From Campylorhamphus procurvoides (Eukaryota > Chordata > Aves > Passeriformes > Dendrocolaptidae): a stretch of DNA of 64,000 nt. A program made the position numbers and the translations under genes. This document shows, in pieces, positions 14,001-27,900 of this stretch (the stretch's first letter is position 1; each line of letters begins with the position of its first letter). Below the pieces are notes generated by a model. The model had not been told where the DNA came from. It saw only the letters and a list, made by a program, of their open reading frames with translations, and ran no database searches. Location: positions 521,772 to 585,771 of the forward strand of contig WBMV01003373.1 in assembly GCA_013396655.1 (NCBI GenBank), given 5' to 3'.

Positions 14001-17000
14001 TTTAGCGAATATTTTAGAAAAATAATTTTGTCAAAATTTTTTTTCTTAAAGCTTCTTGCTAGTTTCTAATGCACTGAATAAAACTATTGAGGTGAATCCC
14101 TATTTTAAACCTTCTCTTTGGTTTTGCCTGTGTCCAAAATGCATGGTATTTTTCCCGCTGGTGTATAAAATCTCCTGCCTCTCACCAGGAAGAACAGCTC
14201 AAGGGATAGAAGATGCACAGCCTTCCCCCATCTCATTCTACACCTAGGAATGGATTGAGTCAGCTGGATCCAACACTCTGCATCTTCCTGAACAGACCTC
14301 AGAAGTAGAGTAGCTGTGACTTTGGGTAAAATTTGACTGTTTGTTAAAGAAGATCCCCTGGCACTTCCTTGCACCCAGAAGGAAATACCAGAAGTACTGG
14401 CAGAGGTGCCAAGCCTCAGGAGAAAGTATGATCAGTGGACATCTGCAACAGCCTGACACCACAGGGCAGGGGAGACACTGCCTCTGAGCAGTGCCTGATG
14501 CACCCCGGGGAAACTTAACAAGACAACACGCTTTTTCCACTCCCTTCCCAGCTGTGAGCAGCCCATAGCATAATACCAAAGGAGAAAAAGCAGAAGCAGA
14601 GTTGAGAGAAACCTTTGTCTTCCCTGTCTTACTGGAAAACTTAAAAATCAACACTGCAAACGTAAACAAACAAAATTTTCAGTATTGGGTGATGTGTAGC
14701 CCCTGTCTTATTGTTTAAATTACATGGATGGAATGCCTTTGGACTGGACTGATGTTTTCAGCTGATTTTAAACTCTACACTGAAATTCACTGAATTCTGT
14801 GAAATTCTACACTTATTTCAGAGCAGCAAGATTGTATGTGCCCTTGGGCACAAAAGCCTTTGAATCCTGTTAAAACAGGACATAAAATAGAAAAAGATTG
14901 TCATAAATACTTCTCAAACTCTGATTAATAACCAGATTTTAGTTTGAGGACAACATGCTAAATTTTAATGAGCTATGTTTCAAGGGATAACTGACCCCAG
15001 AAGAGACATGAGGGATTATTAATGCATGGCTGTGATCTGCTTGCCTTGTTCTTCGGAGCCTTCAAGTCCACAGAAATTCATAAAAATTTCCCAGATGTTG
15101 CAGTAGCTGCACATCAGCTTGCAAGGTTCTTAAATGAATTTCATTGTTGATTTATTATTACTTCATCTTTTCTCTTTTGCTCATTACTGTTGCTTGTGTA
15201 GTTTCATATCTTCTTCCTACAGGAGATAACCCATACTCATTTTTCAAGTGCAATCCTTTTGCTTGCTTCAAGAGTAATAGATCACAGCAATGGATCACTG
15301 CATCTACCTGACTTTTGAGAGAAACATTGATTTCTGCTTTACAACTTTGGTCCACCTATGACTGAAAAATAGTGAATCTGATTCATGTAGAACCCTTGTA
15401 TTCACAAATAAACAGTAGGGCAGTTGATTACTCAGTCAGCATGCAGTAAATGCCACAATTTAGACAGCGTGGGCAATATATTTCCCCCTGTACCATCTTT
15501 ACTTTTGCAATTTCATGTGGAAGTATTTATTGTGTAGTAGCCAATTGGCTCTTTCCTACTTAATATTTCATAAATCTTAATACAGATATCCCTCAATTGT
15601 ACTAGAAACTCTGCTTAGTCTGATTACTAGCTTCACTAGCTAGAGAGAATAGGAGGGGATTATTATTTATGGTTTTACTATTGGGGGAAACTCCAGTTGC
15701 CAGTCTCCTCAACACAAAATCCTGGCATAACTAATCCAGTGGGGGTGGGGAGAACAATCCTACTGCATTTCCAGCTGTTTCTCTCTGTAAAATTACAAAA
15801 TCAGCAACTGTGTTTGCTATAAACGGTGACTATATAAACATATAAGAGTTACTGTTCCTCTTGTGCCTTCACATTTGTGACAGTTCTGGGGACAGTTTCC
15901 ACCTAAAGGGACTTCATAAGAAATCTGATTAATCTTTGAAAATTGAAAAACATTTTTAGAGTATTGAAAGTAAATTTTTAATATAATGATTTTTTTTTTA
16001 CTCCTCATTTATTCCAGCAAGCCATTGTTTGAAAAATAAATTTGACAGTTACGAAACCTTGAGAAACAGAGCTTGGTAGTGATCAGGATTAAACTTCTAG
16101 CAAAATATCTGGTTTTAAATGTATTGAGGAGTTGGATAAACTTTCATCAATGTCCTAGAAGTAACTTTTCTACATAAGATGAGCTTTTCATGGGGTCTTT
16201 TGTACTTCCTTTACCTCAGTTTTCCCCCTGTCTTACAAGTGAAAACTGAATTCATAGGAACTCTGGGCTTTTTTCTCAGAGCTGAAAGGTCCACAAATTC
16301 CCACGTGGGCTTTACCACTGTTCTTTTGTTACTTTTCCAGCACAGACTGCCTACATACCTTAAACTTGGTGGTTCTGGTGCTGCTCTAAACATCTGGCAG
16401 AGAAATCTGCTGGAGGAGAGCCGTTACTGTGTGACGACAAAATTAAAGACTGCACAAATGGAGAAAATTAAGGTTGCCCGGGTTACCTTAAGGCATTTCC
16501 TGTCTGCTCTGTGCCTTGTTCTGCAGGATTGTTGTTTGCTCATTTTGATATGTCATCTGTATGTACGTAAGCTCCAGGACTTTAAAATTGCAAACAGAAC
16601 TATGTCCTAAAGTGAAAGGTCCCAAAGATAATTCCCCCATTCTGTTTTCATGCACCAGTTCCCCAGATGTTCTCACCATGGATGAGGCTCCAGTGCTTGA
16701 GAAAGCAGCTGCCTGGGGAGGCTTGGTCTGTTGAGAAGATTCAATAAAGCATTAGGGCCTGTTGGTGAATGAAGTTGCTTTTCTCTGTCTTTCATTGCTT
16801 ATGATGATTTGAAGGAATGAGTAACTGCTAAAATTTTAAGTCTTATATATTTGTCAGGAACACCTTTGCAAGTAAGGAAATCTTTCCTTTCAGGATCCAG
16901 CTATGTAAATTAATTCAGGCACATGGCATTGAGGGCTTAATCCTTCCACAGAGTTTACTAAGTCCAGTGGGAGTCAAGTGCCTCTGGCAGTGTGCCAGTA

Positions 17001-20000
17001 GAGCTTTTTAGTGAGTTCCCGAGGTCAAGAGGAAAATCATTGACAAACTCTTGTGTCGAATTCAGGTCTACACATCCCACATTGCATAGGCATACTTCAT
17101 TGTAGCGATGTGGATACATTGTTAGGGTTAGGTAGTACAAAAAGCACAGTAGGCCTCTGATCTTGATAAAAATGCATGCATTATGCTCAATGAGATGTTG
17201 TAAATTTTATCAGAACAATATATAACATTCAGCATGGGGATAAATCCCTGCAGTGCCATAGAAAACTTAAGATTACAACTGCATGCAATAAGCAACTAAA
17301 TTACCTTTCAATACAAATTTTTATGACCTGAAGATCACGATTGTTATTTATATATATTTGACACATCTTTGCAATGTTTGAAGTCCATAAGTGAGAAGAC
17401 AGCAGATAGATTTTTTTTTCCCAACATATACATTTTAAAATATTACCACAATTTGCATTTAACACTGTGTTCTGGCACACTGGTCACTCAGAGGGGTTTT
17501 ACTTTGTCTATGTCAGTGTACAATCCTTTTTGATATGTGCACTTTCCATTTTTTTCCCCAATTTCTTTCTCTTGAGGAAATAGGATCAATACTATTTTAA
17601 AGAAAAAATAAGGTCCATATAACCCACAATCATTTTGGTAAGAGCTTTATTATTGCATTTTCTGATTCGACTTTAGGTGGTTACTTTAATAGTAAGTTAG
17701 TCTAGGTTTATGTACATAAGACGTCAAGGACATCCTTTCAAAAACCCTGAATCTTTAAAACTCTTGAATCTTAAAAAAATCTTCAGTGTTGCAAAGGCTT
17801 GATAAAAATTGGACCATGATTCATTTTTTTGAATTTTTTATTGACATAAATGGGATTTTTCTTGTCTTTAACACTGAATGTATATTTACTCGGAAAAATC
17901 AAAGATCAAAAATTAGTATGGCATTCTTATACAGATTTGTTTTCCCCTAACCAATTACATTCCAGAGGAACTAATTCACTGAAATTAGGTTAGACTCTTC
18001 TGTCAGTTTGCGTTCTTTCTCCTAAAAAATCATCTGCAGATAAGCTGGTGGTGAAAAAGGTGCACTATTGGTATGAGGAAATTATCTGTGCTTTGTTAAT
18101 CCACTTTGACCAAGGTGATCTATCCAACAAGATGTTTGTTTTGCGGATGTTTATAGTCTCAAAAAGTGCTTACTATGAGGGATTAAAATTAGGTAGATGT
18201 GGCTTCCATTTTCAAATGGGAGCCTGCAGGTTTTTTTAAATACTTCTCCCCATCAGACTTCAAAATGGGGTCCCAGATCTTCTGGTCTGCAGAGACTTTC
18301 CCCACTGCCTAATTACTGCTAATCACACTGAAACATAGCTAGTGTCATGAGCATTATTTCACTTTGTGAAATCCTGGACTTGCAAGCACAGACTTTGATG
18401 ATGTGCAGCGTCCCTTCACTAATTGGAAGGGAATTTCAAGAACAATTTTAGTTCCCTCCTTGGCAATGATCGTACGCAGCTGTCATATTTCTGCACCTGT
18501 ACAACCTGCTTTCTAGAGCCAAATTCTGCAAGTCCTGGCTTTTTGCAGCTCTGAATTCCAGGTTTTCTTTGCTAGCTATTAAGTTTATTTAACCCTTGCT
18601 AGCTATTAGATTTACTTAACCTTTTCAATACTACTTTATCTGCAACATTTTCATAAAGCTACTAAAACCTTAAACTGTGAGCACGGAGGAAGGCAAGGTG
18701 AGGTGTAGCTTACCTAGGTGTAAATTATGAAACCTAATCTTTTTGTTATCATTTCATTAAAGTATGGGCAGGCATTAGGTAACAAGACTGAATCCCCCTG
18801 ACAAGGGTTTGATTCGGCATTGTGCTTTGAAACCATTTGGCTGGTGAGCGGTGGGAGTCCTGGAGCCCTGGTGACTCACTGGCACTGGGCTGCACCTACC
18901 AGCACACTGCCTGGTGACATGGAAGTGGTCCTTCCTCTTGGTTTCCAGGTCCCCTGACTTCATTGCAGGGGGGGAGGAAAAAAGTGCTGTGTATTAAGAA
19001 CATTTTCTTTCAGTGTTAAAAATTAAAGGAACCACATGTCTTTAGTTGTCAAACACAAGATATTGAGCTGTAGGCAGGCTGGAGGTGAATGTCACAGCTA
19101 TAATGCAGGTGACCTGCCAGACTTCCTCTGGTATATCCTCAGAGAGAACAAAAACTGCCTTCTGTACTGTGCCACGCAGTACAAACTAGGCAGGAAAATG
19201 TGAAGTGGACCATCAATAGGACTAGATCTATGAACAACTTCATTTGTCTCCTCCTTTAAAGAAGGTGGAAATTGTTTCTCCCAGGGTTGTGATGACCAAG
19301 GGGAGACAGATTGACAGTACATCCTGGGAATCTGCGTCAATATAACCCTGATACTTATGTATCAGGACAGGAGTTATACCACCCCAGATACACCATTTCT
19401 TCACCCATGAGGTTAGCACAGACACCTTCATTGATGGATGAAACCCATTTCACTGGTCTCTAGACTTGTGGGTATCATGAATTTCCTCACATTTGGTTTT
19501 TCTGACTTTTCTGCAGAGAGCAGTTCGGTGTTAATGTAAAATAAAATAGATTGATATTAGAAGTCATGAGCCTTAAAATTGCAGCTGGGACAGTGAGTAT
19601 AGCTGCCACTCAAAGCAAAATGTCCAGTATATAGGGATGTGAGGAGTCACAAAAAGGAGGCAACAATGAAGCAGAAGGAGTTGAGAGAAGGAAATCTAGG
19701 CAAGGTATTTCCTCACCCAGAGACTGTGGGTAAAATTGCAAAAAAGGTGGAAGATACAGATCTGTAACTCCGTTACGAGTTTTGTGAACCAGGCTTTTCT
19801 TCTGTGGTTTATGAGGTTACCTGAAGATTTTGATAGAACTTCAACCCAGAAATTCACAGCTGATTTTAATTCATGCATAATATACATCTGTCAAGGACTT
19901 TTAATGATACCATAAACTATAAGAGCACAATTCAAAATTTGAAAAATAAATCTTGACATTGCTTATAAGTGTACAAGGTACTGGCATCCATTAATTTTAA

Positions 20001-23000
20001 TAATATATGAAGAAGATGAAAACTTGTATTTAGATGCTAGATGCACATCCATGCCCAGTGTATTCCTTTGATGGCAAGAATCTGTTATTATGATCATTTG
20101 TCCTAGAAAAGACACTTTAGCATTTTTTTTCAGATCTGTATCTGTTCATCTCATTGCACAGATTGTTGCACCTCTTCTGTGCATCACTAGATTCTGAACC
20201 ATCACATATGTATTCCAACAAACTAGAATATTTATATACAACAAACATAAAGGACATCTGTCATGCTAGCTGTCATGTAAAATGTAAATAACTGATCTGG
20301 GAATGGGTCAGTGGGTATTTCATTGTCCCTGAGACAAATCAATAACAGCTTGTTTGCTGTATTTCTTGTCATCTTCCCTGGAGTTGATGGTATGTTTTAT
20401 TGACCTTAATAACTACTATAATAAATCCACTAGAAATGAAAAAACCCTGCTCTGTAATGAAAATCTGATCTCTTATCTGTCATGCTGTCCTGTGTAAAGA
20501 GCTATGTTCATTCTGCCCCATCCCCCAGGACATTGTCATTAGATATGTCATAAGAGTACGAACTACCATGGAATTTTATATGAGGTTTATCTTGTAACTT
20601 CTTTACACCGTGGTATTTCTCCCAATCCCAGTTTTATCTTCAATAAATTGGATTCTGTTTTGTTCTGTCTTTTATTTTTATGATTTCTTTAACTGAAGGG
20701 ATTTATCATCAGGTAAAAGAGGGTAAGTGAAAGAAAACTAGGTCCATACTAGTCATCACTTTTCTGTTAAAATAAAATTATTATAAAAATTTGTATGTAG
20801 AGACCAAATTCTCCATTCTCACTGCATAACTTTCAGCCTAGGAAGCAGCTTTGAAGTGCATATTTTCCATCACTGCATAACTAAAGTTCTTAAAGCTATT
20901 GATTTTGAGAGATTTTTTTAAAACATAGTTTACCTTCAGAATTATTTGGACTCCAAGTCATTAGGTGTAAGTATGGTGGTACCAATTTTGAAATGTGAAT
21001 GTTCCAAGGCTGTCTCAGAATTTCCATATTGGAAGTGTTTTCTTCATTTCACTTTAGTTTAGTAAAACCAGGGACTGTTTGCTGGTTTTATATAAAGCCT
21101 TTACTTTCAGATTTTAAAAATCTGATGTTGTTTGACTGCCACTAGATGGATGACCTATTCATGTCTGCAGACCTCACTCTAATTGCCATCCCTACAGACT
21201 GTGATGTTCTTGATCAAGCACAGCCTTAACACAGCTAAAGAAACACCAGCTGCTTCACAAGCTAGATGTGTGCTTATGTGCTCTCAGGAATATTCAGTAC
21301 TGACCCTTTGTGGCAGGCTTCCAGGCGAAAACAGGATTATATTTAGAAACTGGATTGCACCTGGTTAAGTGAAAAACCTTCATAAATACTTTTATTTTGA
21401 AAGATTTCAAAAACCAAATACTGCCAACAGCTGAGTCAAGAAAACATTTGCTAATTTTTATTTGTCCATTGCATAGTGTCTAAGTCTGAGTGAGGGCAAT
21501 TACACATGATGTGCCCTTTTTTGGCTGCTGTTTTATCGTGGTGAGCATAAAGATCAACCACAAAAGATGTCATGAGATTACTGTGCTGTGAGCACTGATG
21601 CCGTTCTGTCAGCATTTCAAATTTTACTACAGAGAAACATATAGATAAGGCTAAAGCTGAGGTCAAAGCAATTTGACAATAAACTTTTACAAAATGAAGA
21701 CAATATTCTCTTTGTTGGTCTGCTTTGCAAGATGAGAATGCTTCAATCTCCATTCTGTTTCCTGCTGGCATTATTTTTTGGAATCTCAATTCTTTGTGAA
21801 TTTTTTAGGAATAGTGTAAGACTGAAAGAAGAAAACCTCATGAATGGATCTGATGTATTTTGGACAAAGAGATGCTGGGGGAGGACTACAGAGGAAGAAG
21901 TGGCCACTGTGAATGTCCTGATCATGCCACCCATTGTATAGTCTGGGTAATTTAAGGTCACTCAGAAAAAAAAATCTCCCCCCAAAGCAAAAAGAAACCC
22001 ATTTTGACCAACAGTTTTAAAACAGTAGAGCCCTCTTAATTAGAAAACACTCTTAATCTGTATGAACTGGGAAGCCTTACATCAAATTAGTGTTCTTAGA
22101 AACCAATCCACTCCCTTGCTGTGTCAGCATTGCATCCTGCTTTGCAGTGGCACTGCACTGTCACATTGCACAGGTTAGGGGCAGCTCCAAGAGCTCAGAC
22201 ACGTGCAGAAGAACACCTGAATACCCATGGGACTCCAGAGTGCAGCACAAAGCCTTCCTCTTCAGGGGTTACATTCCGCAGCACAGAGGACAGGCATGGC
22301 TTATCCAGAAGTGGAAGATTTATGGATTATGTTGCACACTGAGCTTGAGCAGCATTTATTTGGTTGAAACTGGAGCTACTTTCCCGCTGCATCGCTGTTC
22401 AGAGTCAAGCAGTCTAACTGCCTGAAAGTAATTTGCCTGTCCGTTACACAGCTGTAAATCCCAGCACGTTTCCAATAAGACCATGGAAGTAACTTCCAAT
22501 TAGATAAAAATAGCATTGGGTGTATTTCAAAAACATTGTTATTTACTGTAAATGTTTAAAACAGGAAGGATTTGAAAATTAACATTTAAAATGGCTCACA
22601 CACCACTTCAGGTTCCTGAGTTTTATTGCTAAACAGTAGTTAGGTATTTTAAGGGCCACCTTATGAAGATAACTGTCCCTCGACCCAGCTGAGTGAAGAC
22701 TTAAGCATAAGCTCATCTTCATGCAGCTGAGAAATCATGTCAAGCTCAACATGTGATTTAAACTGAGTCTCTGAACCACTGACTGCTGCCACTCATGCAC
22801 AGGACTCCCTGCCTTAGCAAGGGCTCCAGTCAGTTCCAAAAGCCCACTCACATGGCAATAATTGGAAACAAAAGGTACCTAGTAGCAACAGAAACAAACA
22901 GGCAGAGATGATTATGTGAGGAATGAGAAGAAAACCCTAGGAATCTTACAGCAGGTTCCTGGCTTGCAAGCATCTTGCGGGCATCATCTCACTGCATGAA

Positions 23001-24609
23001 TAACTAACCTGCTCAACAGAACCGTGCTCAGACTTTTCAAACTGTAGTAGCATTTTACATATAAATATGGAAATGTTTTTGGTTTTAAAGTTTCTTCATC
23101 TTGGGGCCTTTTATTAAACACTTGGACTATCAACAATGATTTACTGTAAAACTAAAAATAGGTACTCTTTTTGTTAGAACAGTTATGCTTTCAAAGCTGG
23201 ATTGCTACCTTACAGAGGTCAGGTCAAGTGTTGGGAAAACATAAAATGACAGTTTTGCAGTTCTGTTTTAAGTACATTGACAATGAGAATCCTTTATCAT
23301 CTTACCATTGGGAAAGTCAATTTCCTACAAGCGATGTGTTTAGTGCATCACGAAGGCAAAAGAGGCCTTACAATTGCTAATTCCCTTCCACAGTGCCAAG
23401 TGTCACACAGTAGAGACACTGCAATGATTATGACTGCTAGAAGGTCCTGGTAAACATCAAGCACTATGGTAGAAGAAGGTGACTTTCAGTATAATGTCTG
23501 AATTATTTATCTCCTTTCCCTACAGGCAGATGCTTTCCACAGCAGTAATCCTGACACCTGAGTAATAGGAAGAGTTGAATTTCTAATCAAGCTAAAATGC
23601 CGAAGTGTAAACACAGTGCTGAGTCAGAGATGTGCAGCCCTTTAATCTATCACTTCCTGGGAATAACTGGGAAAAATAAACAGCAAGTGTGTTAGAGCTG
23701 TGCAAAGAGAAGGGACAGACATTTTCATCAGAGAGAGAATCTGAAGGCAGGCTGGATGGATGAGAACAAATCACCCTGGCTGGCTCCTCATCTCTATTCC
23801 TCAAGCCACAATTATGTCTGTGCCCATGGCTGGCAAAGCCCTCCTTGCAGGGACTTTCAAGTGCTTACTTGAAAAACCAACCCTTGCTCTGGCTGAGTGG
23901 GAAGGGAACAGTATTCACGGGCCGAAAAAATCCTGATTGTTCCCTATTAGAAAACTTCACCAGTAGCTGGATAACCTCACAAGATATTAACTTGTTCCCT
24001 TTTACAGAGCCCTAATTTGAGTGCTTTGCTGCCCATATTTCTTAGTATTGAAGCAAATGGCAACAGGATCTGGAAGCTTCCTTAAGTAAAGAAAAGGGAA
24101 GAGTTTCCCTTGTTCTAAGATTATTGGCTTAGTATGGGTCCTGAGCCACAAGCACTTCAGTCATCAAGTGAGTCAGTATCCTCTGAGGATGCCATTAATA
24201 AAAGGAAAAACACAACTCTAATTTAGCACATATTTTGTTCTTAGCAACACTCAGCTTCATCTTTTGATGTTTATTTTTTTATATTGACTTTTTCTCTGAG
24301 AAGAGATTCACCTATTTTTCTGAAGATAAGAGGAAACCTTCTCTCAATCCTTCTAGACAAAAGTTAATTCACTAAAGTACACACAAAGCTGGACTACTTT
24401 CAACTAGTAAAATTTATTTAGGTCACTCAGCAGCAAAGGCTGCCCTGAATTCAACCAGGCATTTTTATTTTTAGTCAGGACAAAATATCCTTCAGATTTA
24501 CTGCCACCAAGAAATTTAGTCTAGATTAGACTTTAAAGATTGCCTCTCCCAGCCAAGGCAGTCTTGCTGTTAAATTAGTCTTCAGTAGATGAACAGTGGC
24601 TGCAGGGCT
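11016..24609. other. Long unique non-coding stretch, several very AT-rich blocks
   Basis: About 13.6 kb without a recognisable gene or known interspersed repeat. Very AT-rich blocks occur near 11300-11770, 13600-14060 and 17340-17900. A short irregular TTAGTATG/GTTAGT repeat lies near 12983-13037 and a 27-bp duplication at 18569-18621. An AATAAA at 16743-16748 is present but no gene end can be tied to it. ORFs of 60-143 codons here show no splice context or motif that I can support. Confidence 0.4.
18569..18621. repeat. 27-bp tandem duplication, two copies
   Basis: The unit 'ttgctagctattaagttta...aacc' at 18569-18594 is repeated from 18596 as 'ttgctagctattagattta...aacc', with a period of 27 bp and few mismatches. 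The differences show that it is not an assembly duplicate of identical reads. Confidence 0.85.
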
Positions 24610-24611
24610 TT

Positions 24612-24921
24612 ACCTTTGCATAGAGCAAGTGGTTGATTTCCTGCAGTTTTTACACTGATAACTGTGACTAGGAGGAATGGCACTATTCTGCTCACCCTCC
24701 AGATGCCATCTGAATATCTTTCTGATTTCACTTCCGATGATTTCCCTCCACGTGACTTGATTTTGCTGGGATTGTCCCACAAATACGTTGGTCTTGGCTT
24801 TCTTTCTGAAGAGGTTTACACTAGCTTTTGAAGCCTTTAAACTTGGAGAATAAATGTTAGATGTAGAAGGGATTAGCTGTGTTGCAGGGTTTCTAGAAGG
24901 GTTCGGAATGCTTTTGAGCAA
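24612..24921 (-). CDS. Possible internal exon or pseudo-exon, unidentified
   Basis: On the minus strand about 310 nt are open in one frame. The segment ends in 'ctatgcaaag' directly before 'gtaaag', a usable donor, and the frame stops at once (TAA) inside the putative intron. Upstream there is a T-rich tract and 'ctcaaaag', a weak acceptor candidate; the open frame itself begins at a TTG, not an ATG. The peptide is hydrophilic and basic, with pieces such as 'KASKASVNLFRKKAKTNVFV' and a 'YQCKNCRK' segment holding two cysteines. I do not recognise it. An open run of this size can occur by chance in a 64-kb window, and no neighbouring exon in matching phase was found, so treat it as a lead rather than a gene. 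Confidence 0.2.
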
Positions 24922-27900
24922 AAAATCTCCAGGAAAGATTCAGTAGTTTTCTAATGGAAAAAAATACTGACATAATAACTGAAGGGCAAATGCCACATAC
25001 ACCACACTGTTCAACTTAAACTTCTGCCCACAAACACAGAAAAAAAAATCTTTCCAGTTGTGGAATTCTGAACTAGTTATGGGGAAAAAAAGAAAAAAAA
25101 ACCCACACCAAAATAAGTTCACTAATATTCCACCGTATCTGGAATTCTACCTATTTGCAGCAACTGTACAGAAGATCCAAAAAGACATGAGGTTCTTGTA
25201 GAGCACAGTCACAGGCATTTGCTGTTTCAAGAAAGATTTGAAAATATCCAAATGCAAGCTATTTCCCAGTTTCCGGCTGAAGGCCCATAGGAATTAGTGG
25301 CTTGCTACTGTCACGTTGTTGAAAAATACCTGTTTTGCTATCATGTTTGTTACTCAAATGTTAACGACCACATTTATGGAATTGTTTTCTACTTTATTTT
25401 CTGTTTACAGCTTGCTGCTGCATCCTGTGCAAATCCTGTAATTCACTGACTAAGAAAAGAATGAACATTGCTACAATTTTATGGGTGTTAGGGGAATGGT
25501 ATACAGTAAAGCAGCTGGGATAAGAATCAAGGGAAAGAGAAGATAACTCTCATATATCCTTTAACAAGCCTGGTACTAAACATCACTACCATGTCTTTCC
25601 ACCCTACTAATTGTCATATGTGGCAAGTAAACACAAACACTAAATATTGCTAGAGGCAGACTGCATGCAAGAATGTAGCTAGCACTAGGCTTGCTAACTT
25701 CCCTAGCTTCCTCCGACATCTCATGCTGGAGTGCTTAGTATCAGTGTACACAAAACAAAGGTTTTCCTATTTCTAAATAGGGACCTAAACTACCTCAGCA
25801 GCCTTTGATTCTATTCTAGGACAACAAAATGATGTAAGCCAGGAAGCTTGCTTTTGTTTTTAACAAAGAAATGGCATGTTTATTCACATGAATGCATTCA
25901 GTAAATAAGCAAATCTACAAAGTTAGAGTTTGACTGAGACCTAAACAGGTACTAAAATTATGAGTGAATAACACATCAAAACAAAACAAGTGTCTTTGGG
26001 CAAATATTTAAGCTACCAAAATTGAACTTACCACAACAATGCAATACCAGAGAAGATTTTGACAGGATTTCAGGCAAGGTTTGTTGAGTTGCAAATGTGA
26101 TTATGAATGCATGCAATCATCAAATTTTGGTTTTGTATTACTAAATGTAGTTTTTAACAAACTTCTAAAGAGCATCCTTCTCTGTAATGTGTAGGTTCGC
26201 AGTATTCTGGATGTCCCACTAAGACTGCATGGTTGTCATTTAAGCCCTTCCAGGGTTTGTGGAAAACTCTGTCTTGCTTTGAAATCAACATTTACCTCTC
26301 CTGTACTATGATGGGATTTCTTGATTTCAAACACAGGAAGGAGTCTATAGGGAAAGGGGAAGAAATTTTTGTACCACGGCAGATGCATGGAAAGAAACTT
26401 CTAACAGAAGAGCACTGATGGAAAGTATCAATTATCCCTCAGGCTGATAAACTCTTAAATATGTGAAAGGCATAAAATTTCTCCAAAGCACAAGAGACTG
26501 AAGGATTTTCCTCCTACCTGTGACCTGGTACAAGGAACAAATACTAGCAGCAATTTAGAGCACCCTTGTCCTGGTACCTCTGTGTGTTGCAAAAATATTT
26601 GTTTGCATGGTATTTATCTGAACATGTTTGGGCAATTGGTCAGAATCAAAATTTCTTTCTGACAAGTTTTTGTTTTAAGAAAACAAATGCAAAAACAGAC
26701 CTCAAACAAAAAAATGTTCGGATCAGTTCCCCCATCGCCCATTTGCTGCACCACCACTCAGAAACATAATGGCTATGATACACGAGCAAAGAGTGAAGAA
26801 AAATAAAAGTGTATCCATAGATACTTCAGGCTGGAGGCCCATTGTCCATCCTAAGTGCACTTCAGAGGCTCTATTTCAGACAAGCACTAACTCTTTAGTT
26901 ACCAAGACTGTTCCCGGAGCATATCTTTTAGTTTAATTTCCCATGAAGGGCACAAAGTTTGCATGCTCTGGAACTGCTCTCCAACATGAATCAAAGCATG
27001 AGAAGTGGGAGAGACCTGGAAACTCACTTCTAAGGTGCCAAGCTACAGCACTATGGTAAGCTCACCGTTCACACGTGTCACAGTTGAGGGAACAATGAAC
27101 AGTTGGGAGAAAGCATGGCCATGGTTTAAATTGGTCTGACACAACAAGTGAGAAGGCAGTCTTTGATTTATGTTTGCTGAGCAGTGGCAGTGGCTTAAGG
27201 TATGACTGGCCCTTGTTGGGCTTTGATGACCTTTTACTGAAGATTTTTCCTTCCACATCACAGCCAGGGGCAAAGAAAGTGTGGGTGTTCCTTGTTTGCC
27301 TCAGAAGAACAGGGATGACCTGGTTTAAACTGCTAGGGGAAGTGTTTTGAACTAACATGGCTTACATGGCACTGAGGCAGCAAAAGGTGCCCCCATGGGT
27401 TTCCCTCTGGGCTCTGCTCTGTGGGCCATGACCTTCAGAGATGTTCTGAAACGTTGTGCACAGGTCTGACTACCTGATAAATGAACACATGCATAAACTG
27501 TGATTGCAGGGTTTGCAGCTACAAGTTGCCTTCACACACTTGTCTTTAAACAGAATACTTGGGTGAAGGCAAAGAAAATGTATTCACAGTCTGATGCAGA
27601 AGAAGGTGAGAAAAGCTTTCATTTCTTTTTATGATTTTTCTTATGTTTTCCCACTGTCTTTGTCTCCTAACTGATTGTAAGCTTTTTGATAACTCTTGCC
27701 TCTCACTTCCCTGTTTTTCTTCCAGCAGGTATCTTCACAAACCAGTGCCCTTGTTCAATACAGCTCTCTCTTCGTTATATTCCAAGTTGATAAACAGAAT
27801 TTAAATGAATAGGTTGCAAGTACTATTGTAAGAGAAGACCATCTGGATCAAAAGATCCTGGTGATGACTAAGTGCAGCAGCAATCCTAAATGAGGTGAAG

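Noticed and set aside
14244..14669. 141-codon minus-strand ORF
   Set aside because: It has no recognisable motif or splice context; ORFs of this size occur by chance in 64 kb.
16743..16748. AATAAA as the end of a gene
   Set aside because: The hexamer is frequent in AT-rich DNA and no upstream exon can be tied to it.
21451..21789. 112-codon minus-strand ORF with a hydrophobic segment
   Set aside because: It has no splice sites at its ends, no motif and a length within chance expectation.
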